Shown here piece by piece: positions 25,249 through 34,340 of a stretch of 64,000 nucleotides of DNA. A program made the translations under genes and the position numbers. Within the stretch, counting starts at the first letter, position 1, and each line of letters begins with the position of its first letter. The notes under the pieces were generated by a model that made no database searches, was not told the origin of the DNA, and saw nothing but the letters and a program-made list of their open reading frames with translations. This DNA comes from Christensenella timonensis (GTDB taxonomy: Bacteria; Bacillota; Clostridia; Christensenellales; Christensenellaceae): positions 310,001 to 374,000 of the forward strand of contig NZ_FLKP01000002.1 in assembly GCF_900087015.1 (NCBI RefSeq), read 5' to 3'.

Positions 25249-26355
25249 TTACAGGATGTCGCCGATCCTTTTTTCGCACACCATGATGGCGCTTCCTACA
25301 AGCTCAGGCAGCTTGGAACTGGCAAGTTCGCAATTTATTTTTAAAAGGCTGATCTTCTCCAGGTTATTTTGTATCTCCCTTAACAGTTCTCCGCCGAAAT
25401 GGCTGACCAGCAGCCCGCCGACCACAACGAGGTCAAAATCAAGGAGCACCGATACATTTGAGATCGTGAGCGCCAGCGTCTTTGAGATGCGCTCGATGTA
25501 TGCCCGGCTCTTTTGCGGGTCATCCATGCCGCTTTTCATAAATTCCGCTGTATTGACCGTGCTTTCCAACCAACCGATATGCCCTTCCTTGGTGGGAAAA
25601 TCTTCATCGAAGGAAGTGTATGCGATTTCACCGGCAAAGTGATGGATCCCGTGGCGGAGCTCCCCGTTGAGTACCACGCCTGCGCCAAGGCCCGTACCCA
25701 GCGAAATATAAATCAGGTCCTCGTTTTTATCCAGCCGGCGCATTTTGAACTCGCCTACGGCGGCGGCATTGATATCGTTTTCCATGAACACCGGTACGCT
25801 GAGCTTTCCTTCCAACTGCGCCAGCATTTCCGTACAGTCTGTTTTTTCCTTCATACCCACGGTAAAAGCATATTCCACCGTGTTTTTCTGCGTATCCACG
25901 ACGCCCGGCATCCCCAGCCCCACGCCCAGTATCCTCGGCTGCGGGATCTCGTTGCGCTGCGCCAACTGCCGGATGGCTTCCACGATCTCTTTGCCCAGCA
26001 TATCCTGCAGGGGTAAACGCAGGGACATTTGTACATAATCTATGATATCGCCATTTAGGTCGACCAGCGCGATCCTCACGTTTTCGTCCTGGAAGTCGAC
26101 GCCGAAAGCATAAAACGCTTTTTCATTGCGCTTCAAAAGGTTTGGCCTGCGGCCTACGGCGGCCTCCCCTTCACCGGCGTGCAACAATATCCCCTTCTCA
26201 ATGAAGGAATCGATGATCTTGATGACCGTCGGCGCGCTGATTCCCGTCATCCGGCTGATGTCGGCTTTGGAGTAGCTGTTTCCGTCTTGGAACAGGTCAT
26301 AGATGACTTTGCTGTTGTTTTTTTTCAAATGGGAAGGAACGTAAACGTTCATCAT
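25249..26355 (-). CDS. ROK family transcriptional regulator (NagC/XylR-like)
   Basis: A 368-residue ROK regulator. The N-terminal winged helix-turn-helix reads NNSKVIYDLFQDGNSYSKADISRMTGISAPTVIKIIDSFIEKGIL, and the sugar-kinase-like domain follows with GRRPNLL, FGVDFQDENVRIALVDLNG, VGLGMPGVVDTQKNTV, the ROK signature region ENDINAAAVGEF, and a phosphate-binding GTGLGAGVVLNGEL. The zinc-cluster Cys residues typical of NagC are not conserved. It is upstream of the importer and catabolic genes on the same strand and has its own copy of the operator, so it probably represses itself and the operon until a sugar ligand binds. GAGGAATC supports the ATG at 26355 or the next ATG. Confidence 0.92.
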   Translation of the reverse strand: MMNVYVPSHLKKNNSKVIYDLFQDGNSYSKADISRMTGISAPTVIKIIDSFIEKGILLHAGEGEAAVGRRPNLLKRNEKAFYAFGVDFQDENVRIALVDLNGDIIDYVQMSLRLPLQDMLGKEIVEAIRQLAQRNEIPQPRILGVGLGMPGVVDTQKNTVEYAFTVGMKEKTDCTEMLAQLEGKLSVPVFMENDINAAAVGEFKMRRLDKNEDLIYISLGTGLGAGVVLNGELRHGIHHFAGEIAYTSFDEDFPTKEGHIGWLESTVNTAEFMKSGMDDPQKSRAYIERISKTLALTISNVSVLLDFDLVVVGGLLVSHFGGELLREIQNNLEKISLLKINCELASSKLPELVGSAIMVCEKRIGDIL

Positions 26356-26456
26356 GATTCCTCTTTGTTATCTTATTCGGGTTCCATTTCCATTTTAACA
26401 CAGATTTTGTCTTCTACAACCATCTTTCTGTTTTATGGATCGTATGTCGCGGTTTT

Positions 26457-26481
26457 TTAATTAGTTAACTTTACTAATTAA
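26457..26481 (-). promoter_or_regulatory. Candidate ROK operator upstream of the ROK gene
   Basis: TTAATTAG (26457-26464), TTAACTTTA, CTAATTAA (26474-26481) is a perfect 8-base inverted repeat with a 9-base centre, about 100 bases before the ROK start. It matches the element at 25211-25235. Confidence 0.7.
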
Positions 26482-26534
26482 TATAATCCCTACCCACCTA
26501 TCTGTCAATCCCTTTTTTAAAAAATTCTTCAAAC

Positions 26535-26560
26535 AAAAAAGGAGCGATTCCCGCCCCTTT
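26535..26560 (-). terminator. Terminator of glycogen phosphorylase gene
   Basis: On the minus strand AAAGGGGCG pairs with CGCTCCTTT (positions 26552-26560 with 26538-26546), then six T. Confidence 0.85.
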
Positions 26561-26582
26561 CCCGCCAGACATGGTCAACAGC

Positions 26583-28904
26583 CTAAGATATGCCCCATAT
26601 CTCCCGCGCATATTCCCCGACCGTGCGGTCGCTGGAGAAAAACGCGCTGCGCGCCACATTGTAGAGGCACTTGCGGCCGAACGCCATAGCGTCCTTCGTA
26701 TCGTAGATCGCGCGCAGCTTCTGGTTGACGTAATCCTCAAAGTCGAGCAGCAGCCTGTACTTATCCGCCTGCTGGCAGTAAGAACCGTGCAGCAGCATAT
26801 CGTAGATCGCGCGGAACATGCCCGTGTCCCCATCCGAAAACGTTCCATCCACAAGCGTATCGATCACGCGCCTAAGCCGTGCATTGTTTTCGTAGATCTC
26901 CATTGGGTTGTACGTTCCCTCGATCCGCGCGAGATCCTCGACCCGCGCCCCGAAGATATAATTGTTCTCCTCGCCGGCTTGCGCTGCAATCTCGATGTTC
27001 GCGCCGTCGTACGTGCCCAGCGTGACTGCGCCGTTGAGCATGAACTTCATGTTGCCCGTGCCCGACGCCTCCATGCCCGCGGTGGATATCTGCTCGGAAA
27101 TGTCCGCCGCTGTCACAAGCTTCTCCGCATAGGAAACATCGTAGTTGGAAACGAACACGACCTGCAAAATATCGTTTACCGCAGGGTCATTCTCTATCAT
27201 GCGCCCGATCTCGTTGATGAATTTAATGACCCCTTTGGCAATATAATACCCCGGCGCCGCCTTGGAGCCGAAAATAAACGTTGTCCGCGGGAAATCCGTG
27301 AGCTCCCCGCTTTTGAGGCGGAAATAGATATCCAGGATGGAAAACGCGTTCAAAAGCTGCCGCTTGTATTCGTGCAGCCGCTTGATCTGGATATCGAACA
27401 CCGAATCCGAACGCACGGCGATCCTGTCGCGCTTGTAAATATATTGCGCCAGCTTGTCCTTGCGCACCTGCTTGGCCTGGTTGAAGCGCTGCACAAAGCT
27501 GTCGTCCCCAATATACGGCTCAATGCCCCTGATCTGCTCCAAATCCTTGACCCAGCCCCAGCCGATCTTTTCGGAAATGAGCTCGGAAAGCTCCGGATCG
27601 CAAAGCGCAAGCCACCGGCGCTGCGTCACCCCATTCGTTTTATTGAGGAAGCGTTCGGGGAACCATTCATACCAGCTGCGCAAGACCTTGTCCTTTAAAA
27701 GCTCGGTGTGGATCGCCGCTACGCCATTGACCTTTTTGGAAGCGTACACGGCAAGGCGCGCCATGTGCACCGCGCCGCCGCACAAAATTTCGAGCTCATC
27801 CCTGTTTCTGTTGCCGATCTCCGAGAGCAGCCGGTCGTTTAAAAGCACGACGATCTCATAAAGGTCGGGCAACAAGCCACGGAACAATTCAATATCCCAT
27901 GTTTCGAGCGCCTCGGTCATGATCGTATGGTTGGTGTAGGCAAATACATCGCGCGCCATCAAAAACGCGTCCTCAAATTCCACGCCCATATCCCCCAGCA
28001 ATCGGATGAATTCCGGGATCGCGATCACCGGGTGCGTGTCGTTTAGCTGGATCGTATGGTATTTGGCAAAATCGCGGATATCACATTCGTAGTCGCGCCG
28101 ATACCTGCGCAGTAAGTCCTGCAAGGACGCGCTGGTAAAGAAATACTCCTGCTTTAGGCGCAGCTCCTTGCCTTCACGTGTGCTGTCGTTGGGATACAGC
28201 ACACGCGTGATCATCTCCGCGTTATTTTTCTCCGCAACCGCACCAGTATAATCCCCATCGTTGAATTTCCGGAAATCGAATTCGTTTAAAGCTTCCGACT
28301 GCCACAAGCGCAGCGTATTGACCTGCCCGCCTTCGTAGCCGATGACCGGCATATCGTAAGGTACGGCCTTTACCTCCTGATTATGGAATTTGACGACCAC
28401 GCATTCGTCTTCCTTGCGCAAGAACCACGGGTCTGTATCGCTTTTCCAGTCGTCCGCGATTTCTATCTGGAACCCGTTTTCAAACTTCTGGCGGAAGAGG
28501 CCGTTTTTATACTTGATGCCGTAGCCGATGAGCGGCAGGCCCATCGTGGCCGCGGAATCCAGAAAGCAAGCCGCCAGCCTTCCAAGGCCGCCGTTGCCCG
28601 TCGCAGCGTCTTCCAAATCTTCCATTTTCTTGATATCCACACCGCGCGCAAGCAGCTCCGCCTTCAATTCCTTCAGCCAGCCCAGTGCATACAGGTTGTT
28701 GAACACCATGCGCCCGATCAGGTATTCCGCCGAAAAATAATACGCTTTGCGTTTCTGCGCGTCCCGTTCTTCGTTCCAAACGGGCGAGACTTCCTCTATG
28801 ACTGCTTTTGCGATCGCGGCGTTCAGCTCCGCAGCCGTCGTATCGCACAATCGTTTTTGCATATCGTCCTCTATGATATGCTCTATCCTATCTAACGCTC
28901 TCAT
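26583..28904 (-). CDS. glgP: Glycogen/starch alpha-glucan phosphorylase
   Basis: A 773-residue GT35 phosphorylase that releases glucose-1-phosphate from glycogen or maltodextrins with a pyridoxal-phosphate cofactor. YYFSAEYLIGRMVFNNL, LEDAATGNGGLGRLAACFLDSAATMGLP, FNDGDY, IQLNDTHP, KRLHEYKRQLLN and the PLP-lysine block EASGTGNMKFMLNGA (Lys near residue 620) are family hallmarks. It is about 25-60 residues shorter than E. coli GlgP/MalP, mainly at the N-terminus. The gene stands alone with RBS AAGGAG and its own terminator; no glgABC genes are nearby. Confidence 0.96.
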   Translation of the reverse strand: MRALDRIEHIIEDDMQKRLCDTTAAELNAAIAKAVIEEVSPVWNEERDAQKRKAYYFSAEYLIGRMVFNNLYALGWLKELKAELLARGVDIKKMEDLEDAATGNGGLGRLAACFLDSAATMGLPLIGYGIKYKNGLFRQKFENGFQIEIADDWKSDTDPWFLRKEDECVVVKFHNQEVKAVPYDMPVIGYEGGQVNTLRLWQSEALNEFDFRKFNDGDYTGAVAEKNNAEMITRVLYPNDSTREGKELRLKQEYFFTSASLQDLLRRYRRDYECDIRDFAKYHTIQLNDTHPVIAIPEFIRLLGDMGVEFEDAFLMARDVFAYTNHTIMTEALETWDIELFRGLLPDLYEIVVLLNDRLLSEIGNRNRDELEILCGGAVHMARLAVYASKKVNGVAAIHTELLKDKVLRSWYEWFPERFLNKTNGVTQRRWLALCDPELSELISEKIGWGWVKDLEQIRGIEPYIGDDSFVQRFNQAKQVRKDKLAQYIYKRDRIAVRSDSVFDIQIKRLHEYKRQLLNAFSILDIYFRLKSGELTDFPRTTFIFGSKAAPGYYIAKGVIKFINEIGRMIENDPAVNDILQVVFVSNYDVSYAEKLVTAADISEQISTAGMEASGTGNMKFMLNGAVTLGTYDGANIEIAAQAGEENNYIFGARVEDLARIEGTYNPMEIYENNARLRRVIDTLVDGTFSDGDTGMFRAIYDMLLHGSYCQQADKYRLLLDFEDYVNQKLRAIYDTKDAMAFGRKCLYNVARSAFFSSDRTVGEYAREIWGIS

Positions 28905-29028
28905 CGTTTCTCCTTACTGTATTCGCAATGAAAATATGCGAATTATAGCATTTATAAACCCTTTTGTCAAACCCGTCACGCCCCGCTTCCCACTCTTCAC
29001 AAAACTTTTATAAAAGATATGATTTTGG

Positions 29029-29081
29029 TTGACGAAACGTCCTCAAATGCTATAATAAGGAATGTGACTGACTGGTCAGTC
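29029..29081 (+). promoter_or_regulatory. Pump promoter with a perfect TetR-type operator
   Basis: TTGACG (29029-29034), a 16-base spacer and TATAAT (29051-29056) form the promoter. Starting ten bases after the -10 box is the perfect palindrome GACTGACTGGTCAGTC (29066-29081), which covers the likely transcription start. Its form is typical of TetR-family operators, and a TetR gene closes the operon. Confidence 0.8.
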
Positions 29082-29140
29082 TCTTTTATTCAACACTATT
29101 ATGACCAACATACGGCCAATGACGGAAGGGATTTACATCT

Positions 29141-32100
29141 ATGTCAAAATTCAGCGTAAAAAAACCAATGACCATCTTCGTGGCGGTCGTCCTCGTGTGT
29201 ATCCTGGGGTTCATTTCCTTTACGAGCATGCGCACCGACCTGCTTCCCAAGATGGATCTTCCTTATGTAATGGTACTGACGACCTATCCGGGCGCGAGCC
29301 CTGAAAAGATCGAGCAGACCGTGACGAGGCCGCTCGAGCAGACGCTTGCCACCACAAGCGGTATCAAGAACGTAACGAGCACCTCCAACGAGAACAGCAG
29401 TATGGTACTGCTTGAATTCACGCAGGGAACAAACATGGATAGCGTGATGATCGAGATGAGCGGTAAGATCGACATGGTCAAGGGGAACCTCGACGATGCG
29501 GTGGGTACGCCCACGCTTTTAAAGATCAATCCTGATATCATGCCCGTCATGATCGCAAGCGTCGATATAGAAGGGCAGGATATTACGCAGACCTCCAAGG
29601 CGGTGGAGGAAACGATCCTCCCTGAGTTCGAGCGCATCGACGGGGTCGCCTCCGTTACCGCGGCGGGGCTGGTGGAGGAATCCGTCAAGGTGACGCTCGA
29701 CCAGGATAGGATCGACGAACTGAACCGCCGCGTGCTCGCTTCCGTGGATGAAAAGCTGGCCGAGGCGCAGGAGAAGATCGACGAGGCCAAGGACAAGATT
29801 GCAAGCGGCAAGGAGCAGCTTAATAGTATGAGCCAGACGCAGGCACAGCAACTTGTGGATGCGGGGCTCCAGCTTGACGCCGGACGGGAGCAGCTGCAGG
29901 GCGCGCTCGCGAGCTTGCCGCAAATGCAGCAGGAGCTTGAGGCGCAGCTTGCGGATTTAAAGGCGCAGCGCGATGGCCTTACCTCCCAGCTCGCGGATGC
30001 GACGGCAGGACGCGACGCGCTTGCCGCGCAGATCGCCGCCCTCGTGGCCGCGGGACAAAGCGTTCCCGATACGCTGACCGGGCAGCTTGATACGCTGGAA
30101 GCCGGAATCGCGCAGCTGCAGGACGGCCTCGCGCAGGTGGAAGCCGGAATCGCGCAACTGCAGGACGGCCTCGCGCAGATTCCCGACCAAAAGGCACAGC
30201 TTGAGGCCAAACTAAGCGAGCTTGACGAAGGGGAACGGCAGGTCGAGACCGGCAAGATGGCCCTTACCACAGGCATCGCGGAGGCGTCCGGCCAGCTTGC
30301 GGGCGGAGAGGCGCAGCTCAGCGCGCAGGAGCAGGAATTTGAGGCACAAAAGGACGCGGCCTACAAGCAGGCCGGCCTTGACGGTAAGATCACGCAGGAG
30401 ACGGTGGGCCAGATCCTGTCTGCGGAAAATTTTTCCATGCCTGCTGGTTACATCAGGGACGGGGATGAGAATTTCCTTGTCAAGGTAGGCGACCAGTTCA
30501 AAGATATCGATGAAATCAGGAACCTTGTCGTGTTCGACATTCCCACGGGCGACATCGGACAGGTCAAGCTTTCGGACATCGCGACCGTTGAAATGACAGA
30601 CAATAAGGATGACCTTTACGCAAAGATCAACGGCAACGACGGTATTCTTCTGACCTTCCAGAAACAGAGCACAGCTTCTACCACAGAGGTCTCCGAGCGG
30701 TTGGGCGAAACGATCAAGGCATTGGAGGCGCAAAACCCTAACTTGCACATCACGACCTTAAACGACCAGGGCGTATACATCAACATCGTACTGGATTCCG
30801 TGCTCAATAACCTTTTGCTGGGCGGTATTCTGGCGATCCTGATCCTGTTCCTCTTTTTAAAGGATATCAAACCGACGATCATCGTGGCGATCAGCATCCC
30901 GTTCAGCCTTTTGGCGGCGCTCACGCTGATGTATTTTGCCGGCGTTACCTTGAACGTCATCTCGCTTGCGGGCCTGGCCCTCGGCGTGGGTATGCTGGTG
31001 GATAACAGCATCGTCGTCATCGAGAATATTTACCGCCTGCGCGCGCTGGGCGTTTCAGCCGCCAAGGCGGCCGTCAAGGGCGCGTCACAGGTTGCTGGCG
31101 CGATCGCCGCTTCCACGCTGACCACAGTGTGCGTGTTCCTGCCCATTGTATTTACGGAAGGGCTGACACGCCAGCTGTTCGAGGATATGGGCCTTACCAT
31201 TGCCTTTTCGCTGCTTGCGAGCCTGGTCATTGCGCTCACGCTTGTTCCGGCGATGGGTTCTACCATGATGAAAAACACCAAAGAGAAGCAGCATAAATGG
31301 TTTGATCAATTTACCGCCGGATATGAAAAGCTTTTGTCCGGGGCATTAAAGCGCAAATGGATCGTCGTCGTTTTGGTTGTCGGCCTGTTCGTATTCAGTG
31401 TCGCCAACATCTTTACGATGGGCACGTCCCTGATGCCTAAAATGGACAGCAGCGAAATCATGATCACCATGAACATGCCCAAGGACAGCACGACGCAGCA
31501 GACGCGCGATATGAGCGATGAGATTCTCGCGCGCCTGACAACAGTACCGGATGTAAAAACCATCGGCGCCATGGAAGGCGGAACCATGTCCATCCTCGGC
31601 GGCGGCAGTTCTGCCGGGGGCAACAACACCAGCATGATGATGTATGCCGTTTTGGAGGAGGAAAAAACGCATACCAGCGCGCAGGTTGCGCAGATGATGC
31701 GCGACCAGGTCGCCGATCTCCCCGCAACGGTGGAAATCAGCGATTCCACGATGGATATGTCCGCGCTTTCGGGCTCCGGCCTGGAGGTCGTTTTGAAGGG
31801 CGACGACCTGGATACCTTAAAAACCATCGCGCAGGACATGACCGGCCTGATGGAGCAGACGGAGGGCCTGACGAACATTGACAACGGCCTTAACGAATCC
31901 TCGCAGGAAACGCGTATCGTCGTCGACAAAAACAAGGCGATGGCCTACGGCCTGACGGTCGCGCAGGTATACCAACAGGTCGCCGCAGAGCTTGCGGCCG
32001 GCAAGACGGCGACTACCGTGACGTTTGAAACGCAGGATTACCCTGTGATCGTAGAAAACAGCCCGCAGGACAGCATTTCGCTGGACAAACTGAACGACTT

Positions 32101-32899
32101 CCCGCTAAAAGGGACAAAGGACGGCGAGGAGGAGGAAGTAAAGCTTTCGGATATCGCACAGGTATCGCAGGAACAGAGCCTGACCTCCATCAACCACGAC
32201 GGGCAGGTGCGTACAATGTCTATCACGGCGGAAGTGGATGCAGACCACAACATCGGCCTTGTCAGCCGCGAGTTCTCGCAGAAGTTGGGCGGCTACCAGG
32301 TACCGGACGGCTACAGCGTGGAAATCGCCGGGGAAAACCAGACGATAACGGATACGTTCAGCAACCTGATCTATATGTTCATGCTTGCGGTCGTGCTCAT
32401 TTACCTGATCATGGTGGCCCAGTTCCAGTCCCTAAAATCGCCGTTCATCATCCTGTTCACCATACCCCTCGCGTTTACGGGCGGCCTGCTTGCTCTGCTG
32501 CTGACGGGCATGGAGCTTAGCATGATCGCCCTGCTGGGATTTTTGATCCTTGCGGGCATCGTGGTCAACAATGGGATCGTGTTCGTGGATTACGTCAACC
32601 AGCTGCGCCTTGCGGGCATCGAAAAGAACGAAGCGCTGCTGCGCGCAGGCAAGGCGCGTATCCGTCCGATTTTAATGACGGCCTTAACGACCGTACTCGG
32701 CCTTGTACCGCTCGGATTCGGTATGGGCCAGGGTGCGGAAATGCTCCAGCCTATGGCGGTCGTGACGATCGGCGGGTTGATCTACGCGACATTCATGACG
32801 CTGTTCTTTGTTCCCGTGATGTATGACGGGATGAACAAAAGGCCGATCAAGCAGGTTCTTTTGGAGGAGGGTCTTGACGATGATATCCCCGAAATATAA
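29141..32899 (+). CDS. RND-family efflux transporter with coiled-coil insertion
   Basis: A 1252-residue resistance-nodulation-division pump (AcrB/SwrC type). The first membrane helix is at about residues 12-30, the second block at about 550-700 with LAGLALGVGMLVDNSIVVIENIYR (the conserved VDNSI motif with the proton-relay Asp), the third from about 738, and the last block from about 1075 with AGIVVNNGIVFVDYVNQLR. Between residues about 195 and 410 the extracytoplasmic domain carries a long Ala/Gln/Leu-rich coiled coil (LAEAQEKIDEAKDKIASGKEQL and onwards), absent from Gram-negative AcrB. In monoderms such pumps move drugs or lipids. The promoter has a TetR operator, and the TetR gene overlaps the end of this gene. 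Confidence 0.92.
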   Translation: MSKFSVKKPMTIFVAVVLVCILGFISFTSMRTDLLPKMDLPYVMVLTTYPGASPEKIEQTVTRPLEQTLATTSGIKNVTSTSNENSSMVLLEFTQGTNMDSVMIEMSGKIDMVKGNLDDAVGTPTLLKINPDIMPVMIASVDIEGQDITQTSKAVEETILPEFERIDGVASVTAAGLVEESVKVTLDQDRIDELNRRVLASVDEKLAEAQEKIDEAKDKIASGKEQLNSMSQTQAQQLVDAGLQLDAGREQLQGALASLPQMQQELEAQLADLKAQRDGLTSQLADATAGRDALAAQIAALVAAGQSVPDTLTGQLDTLEAGIAQLQDGLAQVEAGIAQLQDGLAQIPDQKAQLEAKLSELDEGERQVETGKMALTTGIAEASGQLAGGEAQLSAQEQEFEAQKDAAYKQAGLDGKITQETVGQILSAENFSMPAGYIRDGDENFLVKVGDQFKDIDEIRNLVVFDIPTGDIGQVKLSDIATVEMTDNKDDLYAKINGNDGILLTFQKQSTASTTEVSERLGETIKALEAQNPNLHITTLNDQGVYINIVLDSVLNNLLLGGILAILILFLFLKDIKPTIIVAISIPFSLLAALTLMYFAGVTLNVISLAGLALGVGMLVDNSIVVIENIYRLRALGVSAAKAAVKGASQVAGAIAASTLTTVCVFLPIVFTEGLTRQLFEDMGLTIAFSLLASLVIALTLVPAMGSTMMKNTKEKQHKWFDQFTAGYEKLLSGALKRKWIVVVLVVGLFVFSVANIFTMGTSLMPKMDSSEIMITMNMPKDSTTQQTRDMSDEILARLTTVPDVKTIGAMEGGTMSILGGGSSAGGNNTSMMMYAVLEEEKTHTSAQVAQMMRDQVADLPATVEISDSTMDMSALSGSGLEVVLKGDDLDTLKTIAQDMTGLMEQTEGLTNIDNGLNESSQETRIVVDKNKAMAYGLTVAQVYQQVAAELAAGKTATTVTFETQDYPVIVENSPQDSISLDKLNDFPLKGTKDGEEEEVKLSDIAQVSQEQSLTSINHDGQVRTMSITAEVDADHNIGLVSREFSQKLGGYQVPDGYSVEIAGENQTITDTFSNLIYMFMLAVVLIYLIMVAQFQSLKSPFIILFTIPLAFTGGLLALLLTGMELSMIALLGFLILAGIVVNNGIVFVDYVNQLRLAGIEKNEALLRAGKARIRPILMTALTTVLGLVPLGFGMGQGAEMLQPMAVVTIGGLIYATFMTLFFVPVMYDGMNKRPIKQVLLEEGLDDDIPEI
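30096..30179 (+). repeat. 42-bp tandem duplication inside the pump's coiled coil
   Basis: Two adjacent 42-base units (30096-30137 and 30138-30179) differ at few positions and encode LEAGIAQLQDGLAQ and VEAGIAQLQDGLAQ. The in-frame 14-residue duplication equals two heptads, so it lengthens the coiled coil without breaking its register. Confidence 0.85.
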
Positions 32900-33488
32900 A
32901 GAAAAAGAGCTCACCATCATGCGCGCGCTTTTGGATCTCATCAGCGGCGGCGCAAGCATTGCCGAGATCAAGGCTTCGGATATCGCGGATGCAGCGGGGA
33001 TCGGCAAGGGGACGCTGTACAATTATTTCACATCCAAGGAAGATATCTTCGCAAAGACGATCATGTACAGCATTAAGACACAGCTTTTTACGATCTTTGA
33101 GCAAATGCGGCAGGCGGAAGGGTTTCAGGAAAAATGTTATACCGTGCTGCGCATCGTAAACGGGATCATCATGAACAAAAACTCCGACTTCCACCTTGTC
33201 CTGTTCAACGTAGGCGGCAAGGATATGGAGCACTTTTTTAACGGCGACCTTGCCTTTGTGCAGGAATACCTCTCTATGATCCATAAGCGGGTGCTGCTGC
33301 TGGCAGACCTTGGCGCACGCGAGGGGGTGATCCCGCCGTATACGGATGAAGAATATACTTACAGTGCGTTTGCAGGCGCGCTGATGAGCTTTATCCATGC
33401 GCGCTGCCGCAGGGAGGATATGGACGGTGATATGCTGCAGGCCGCCATGGACAATGCTTACCGGCTGCTTGTAAAGGCGCTTTCTTAA
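32880..33488 (+). CDS. TetR family transcriptional regulator
   Basis: A 202-residue TetR repressor. The helix-turn-helix is IKASDIADAAGIGKGTLYNYFTSKEDIFAKTI, a classic TetR_N domain, followed by a helical ligand domain. GGAGGAGGG lies nine bases before the ATG at 32880, which is 20 bases inside the pump gene, so pump and regulator are translated together. A TTG six bases upstream is an alternative start. It most likely binds the palindrome at 29066-29081 and controls its own operon, with a pump substrate as inducer. Confidence 0.92.
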   Translation: MISPKYKEKELTIMRALLDLISGGASIAEIKASDIADAAGIGKGTLYNYFTSKEDIFAKTIMYSIKTQLFTIFEQMRQAEGFQEKCYTVLRIVNGIIMNKNSDFHLVLFNVGGKDMEHFFNGDLAFVQEYLSMIHKRVLLLADLGAREGVIPPYTDEEYTYSAFAGALMSFIHARCRREDMDGDMLQAAMDNAYRLLVKALS

Positions 33489-33500
33489 AGCCAGGCATCA

Positions 33501-33534
33501 AAAAAGGCTGTGCAAATATCTGCACAGCCTTTTT
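33501..33534. terminator. Bidirectional terminator between TetR and HAD genes
   Basis: A perfect 14-pair stem (33501-33514 with 33521-33534), loop AATATC, with A5 and T5 tracts on the two sides, serves both converging genes. Confidence 0.92.
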
Positions 33535-33546
33535 ACTGCTTTGCTT

Positions 33547-34200
33547 TCAATCCAATATCGAAAGGAGCTCCGGAAATTCGCGGATCACATGCGTGGGGCG
33601 GTACCTTTCGATCACACTCTGCGGATCGCGCGCCCACGAGATATCCGTGACCGCGAGGCAGCAATCCCAACCTGCGTCTTTGGCAATCTCCATGTCGCGT
33701 CCCGCGTCCCCGATCAATAGTACGCTCCCCTTTTTACAGTGCGCCCGGTAGACATCCATGCAACGCCGTTCCTTATCCGATTCCTGCTGCGTCGCACCCT
33801 CCACCGTTATGAAATAATCCTTAAGATTGTGCAGCATAAGAATTCGATCCGCAACCGGCTGCAGGCTGTTTGTGACAACACCCATCGGATATCCGCGCTG
33901 TTTGAGCGCCGTAAAAACTTCGTTGGCGCCGTCGATCAGCGGGATCTTTTCAATAAGGTCGTCCGCCCCGCTCCGGTAAAACGCCGCCAGCTTTTCGTAA
34001 ACTTCATCGACACGTTCTTCGGGAAGCCCGATATTGCGGAACATATCTTCGATCGTGAACCCCAGTCCCAAAATCGTATCTCCCATGCTGACGTTGATTT
34101 CGTGCATGTTAAAAAAGCGGTGGTAGGCAGCGATATGAAAAGGGGCGGAATCGATGAACGTCCCGTCCATATCAAAGATCAAAAAGTCATATTTGGACAT
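33547..34200 (-). CDS. HAD superfamily hydrolase (phosphoglycolate phosphatase-like)
   Basis: A 217-residue haloacid-dehalogenase-type phosphatase. Motif I is FLIFDMDGTFIDSAP, motif II GVVTNSLQP, a lysine in the motif III region, and motif IV GDAGRDMEIAKDAG. The helical cap (residues about 16-85) places it in subfamily IA with Gph and beta-phosphoglucomutases. It would dephosphorylate a small phosphorylated metabolite in the cytosol. AGAGGAG precedes the ATG. The substrate is not predictable. Confidence 0.88.
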   Translation of the reverse strand: MSKYDFLIFDMDGTFIDSAPFHIAAYHRFFNMHEINVSMGDTILGLGFTIEDMFRNIGLPEERVDEVYEKLAAFYRSGADDLIEKIPLIDGANEVFTALKQRGYPMGVVTNSLQPVADRILMLHNLKDYFITVEGATQQESDKERRCMDVYRAHCKKGSVLLIGDAGRDMEIAKDAGWDCCLAVTDISWARDPQSVIERYRPTHVIREFPELLSILD

Positions 34201-34340
34201 CGTTTCTCCTCTTTTTCAAAAAAAACATACAAGCGTACCATAACACAGCACGCCTCGTCCGTCAACCTTGCCGCGCGCGTTGCTTCTGCTTTCCGGCTGG
34301 TATATAATGATGCCATGCACACGTTTACGGAGGTATTGGG

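Noticed and set aside
26571-27698. Long open frame (375 codons) on the plus strand
   Set aside because: It is entirely antisense to the clearly coding glycogen phosphorylase gene and has no ribosome site or recognisable protein.
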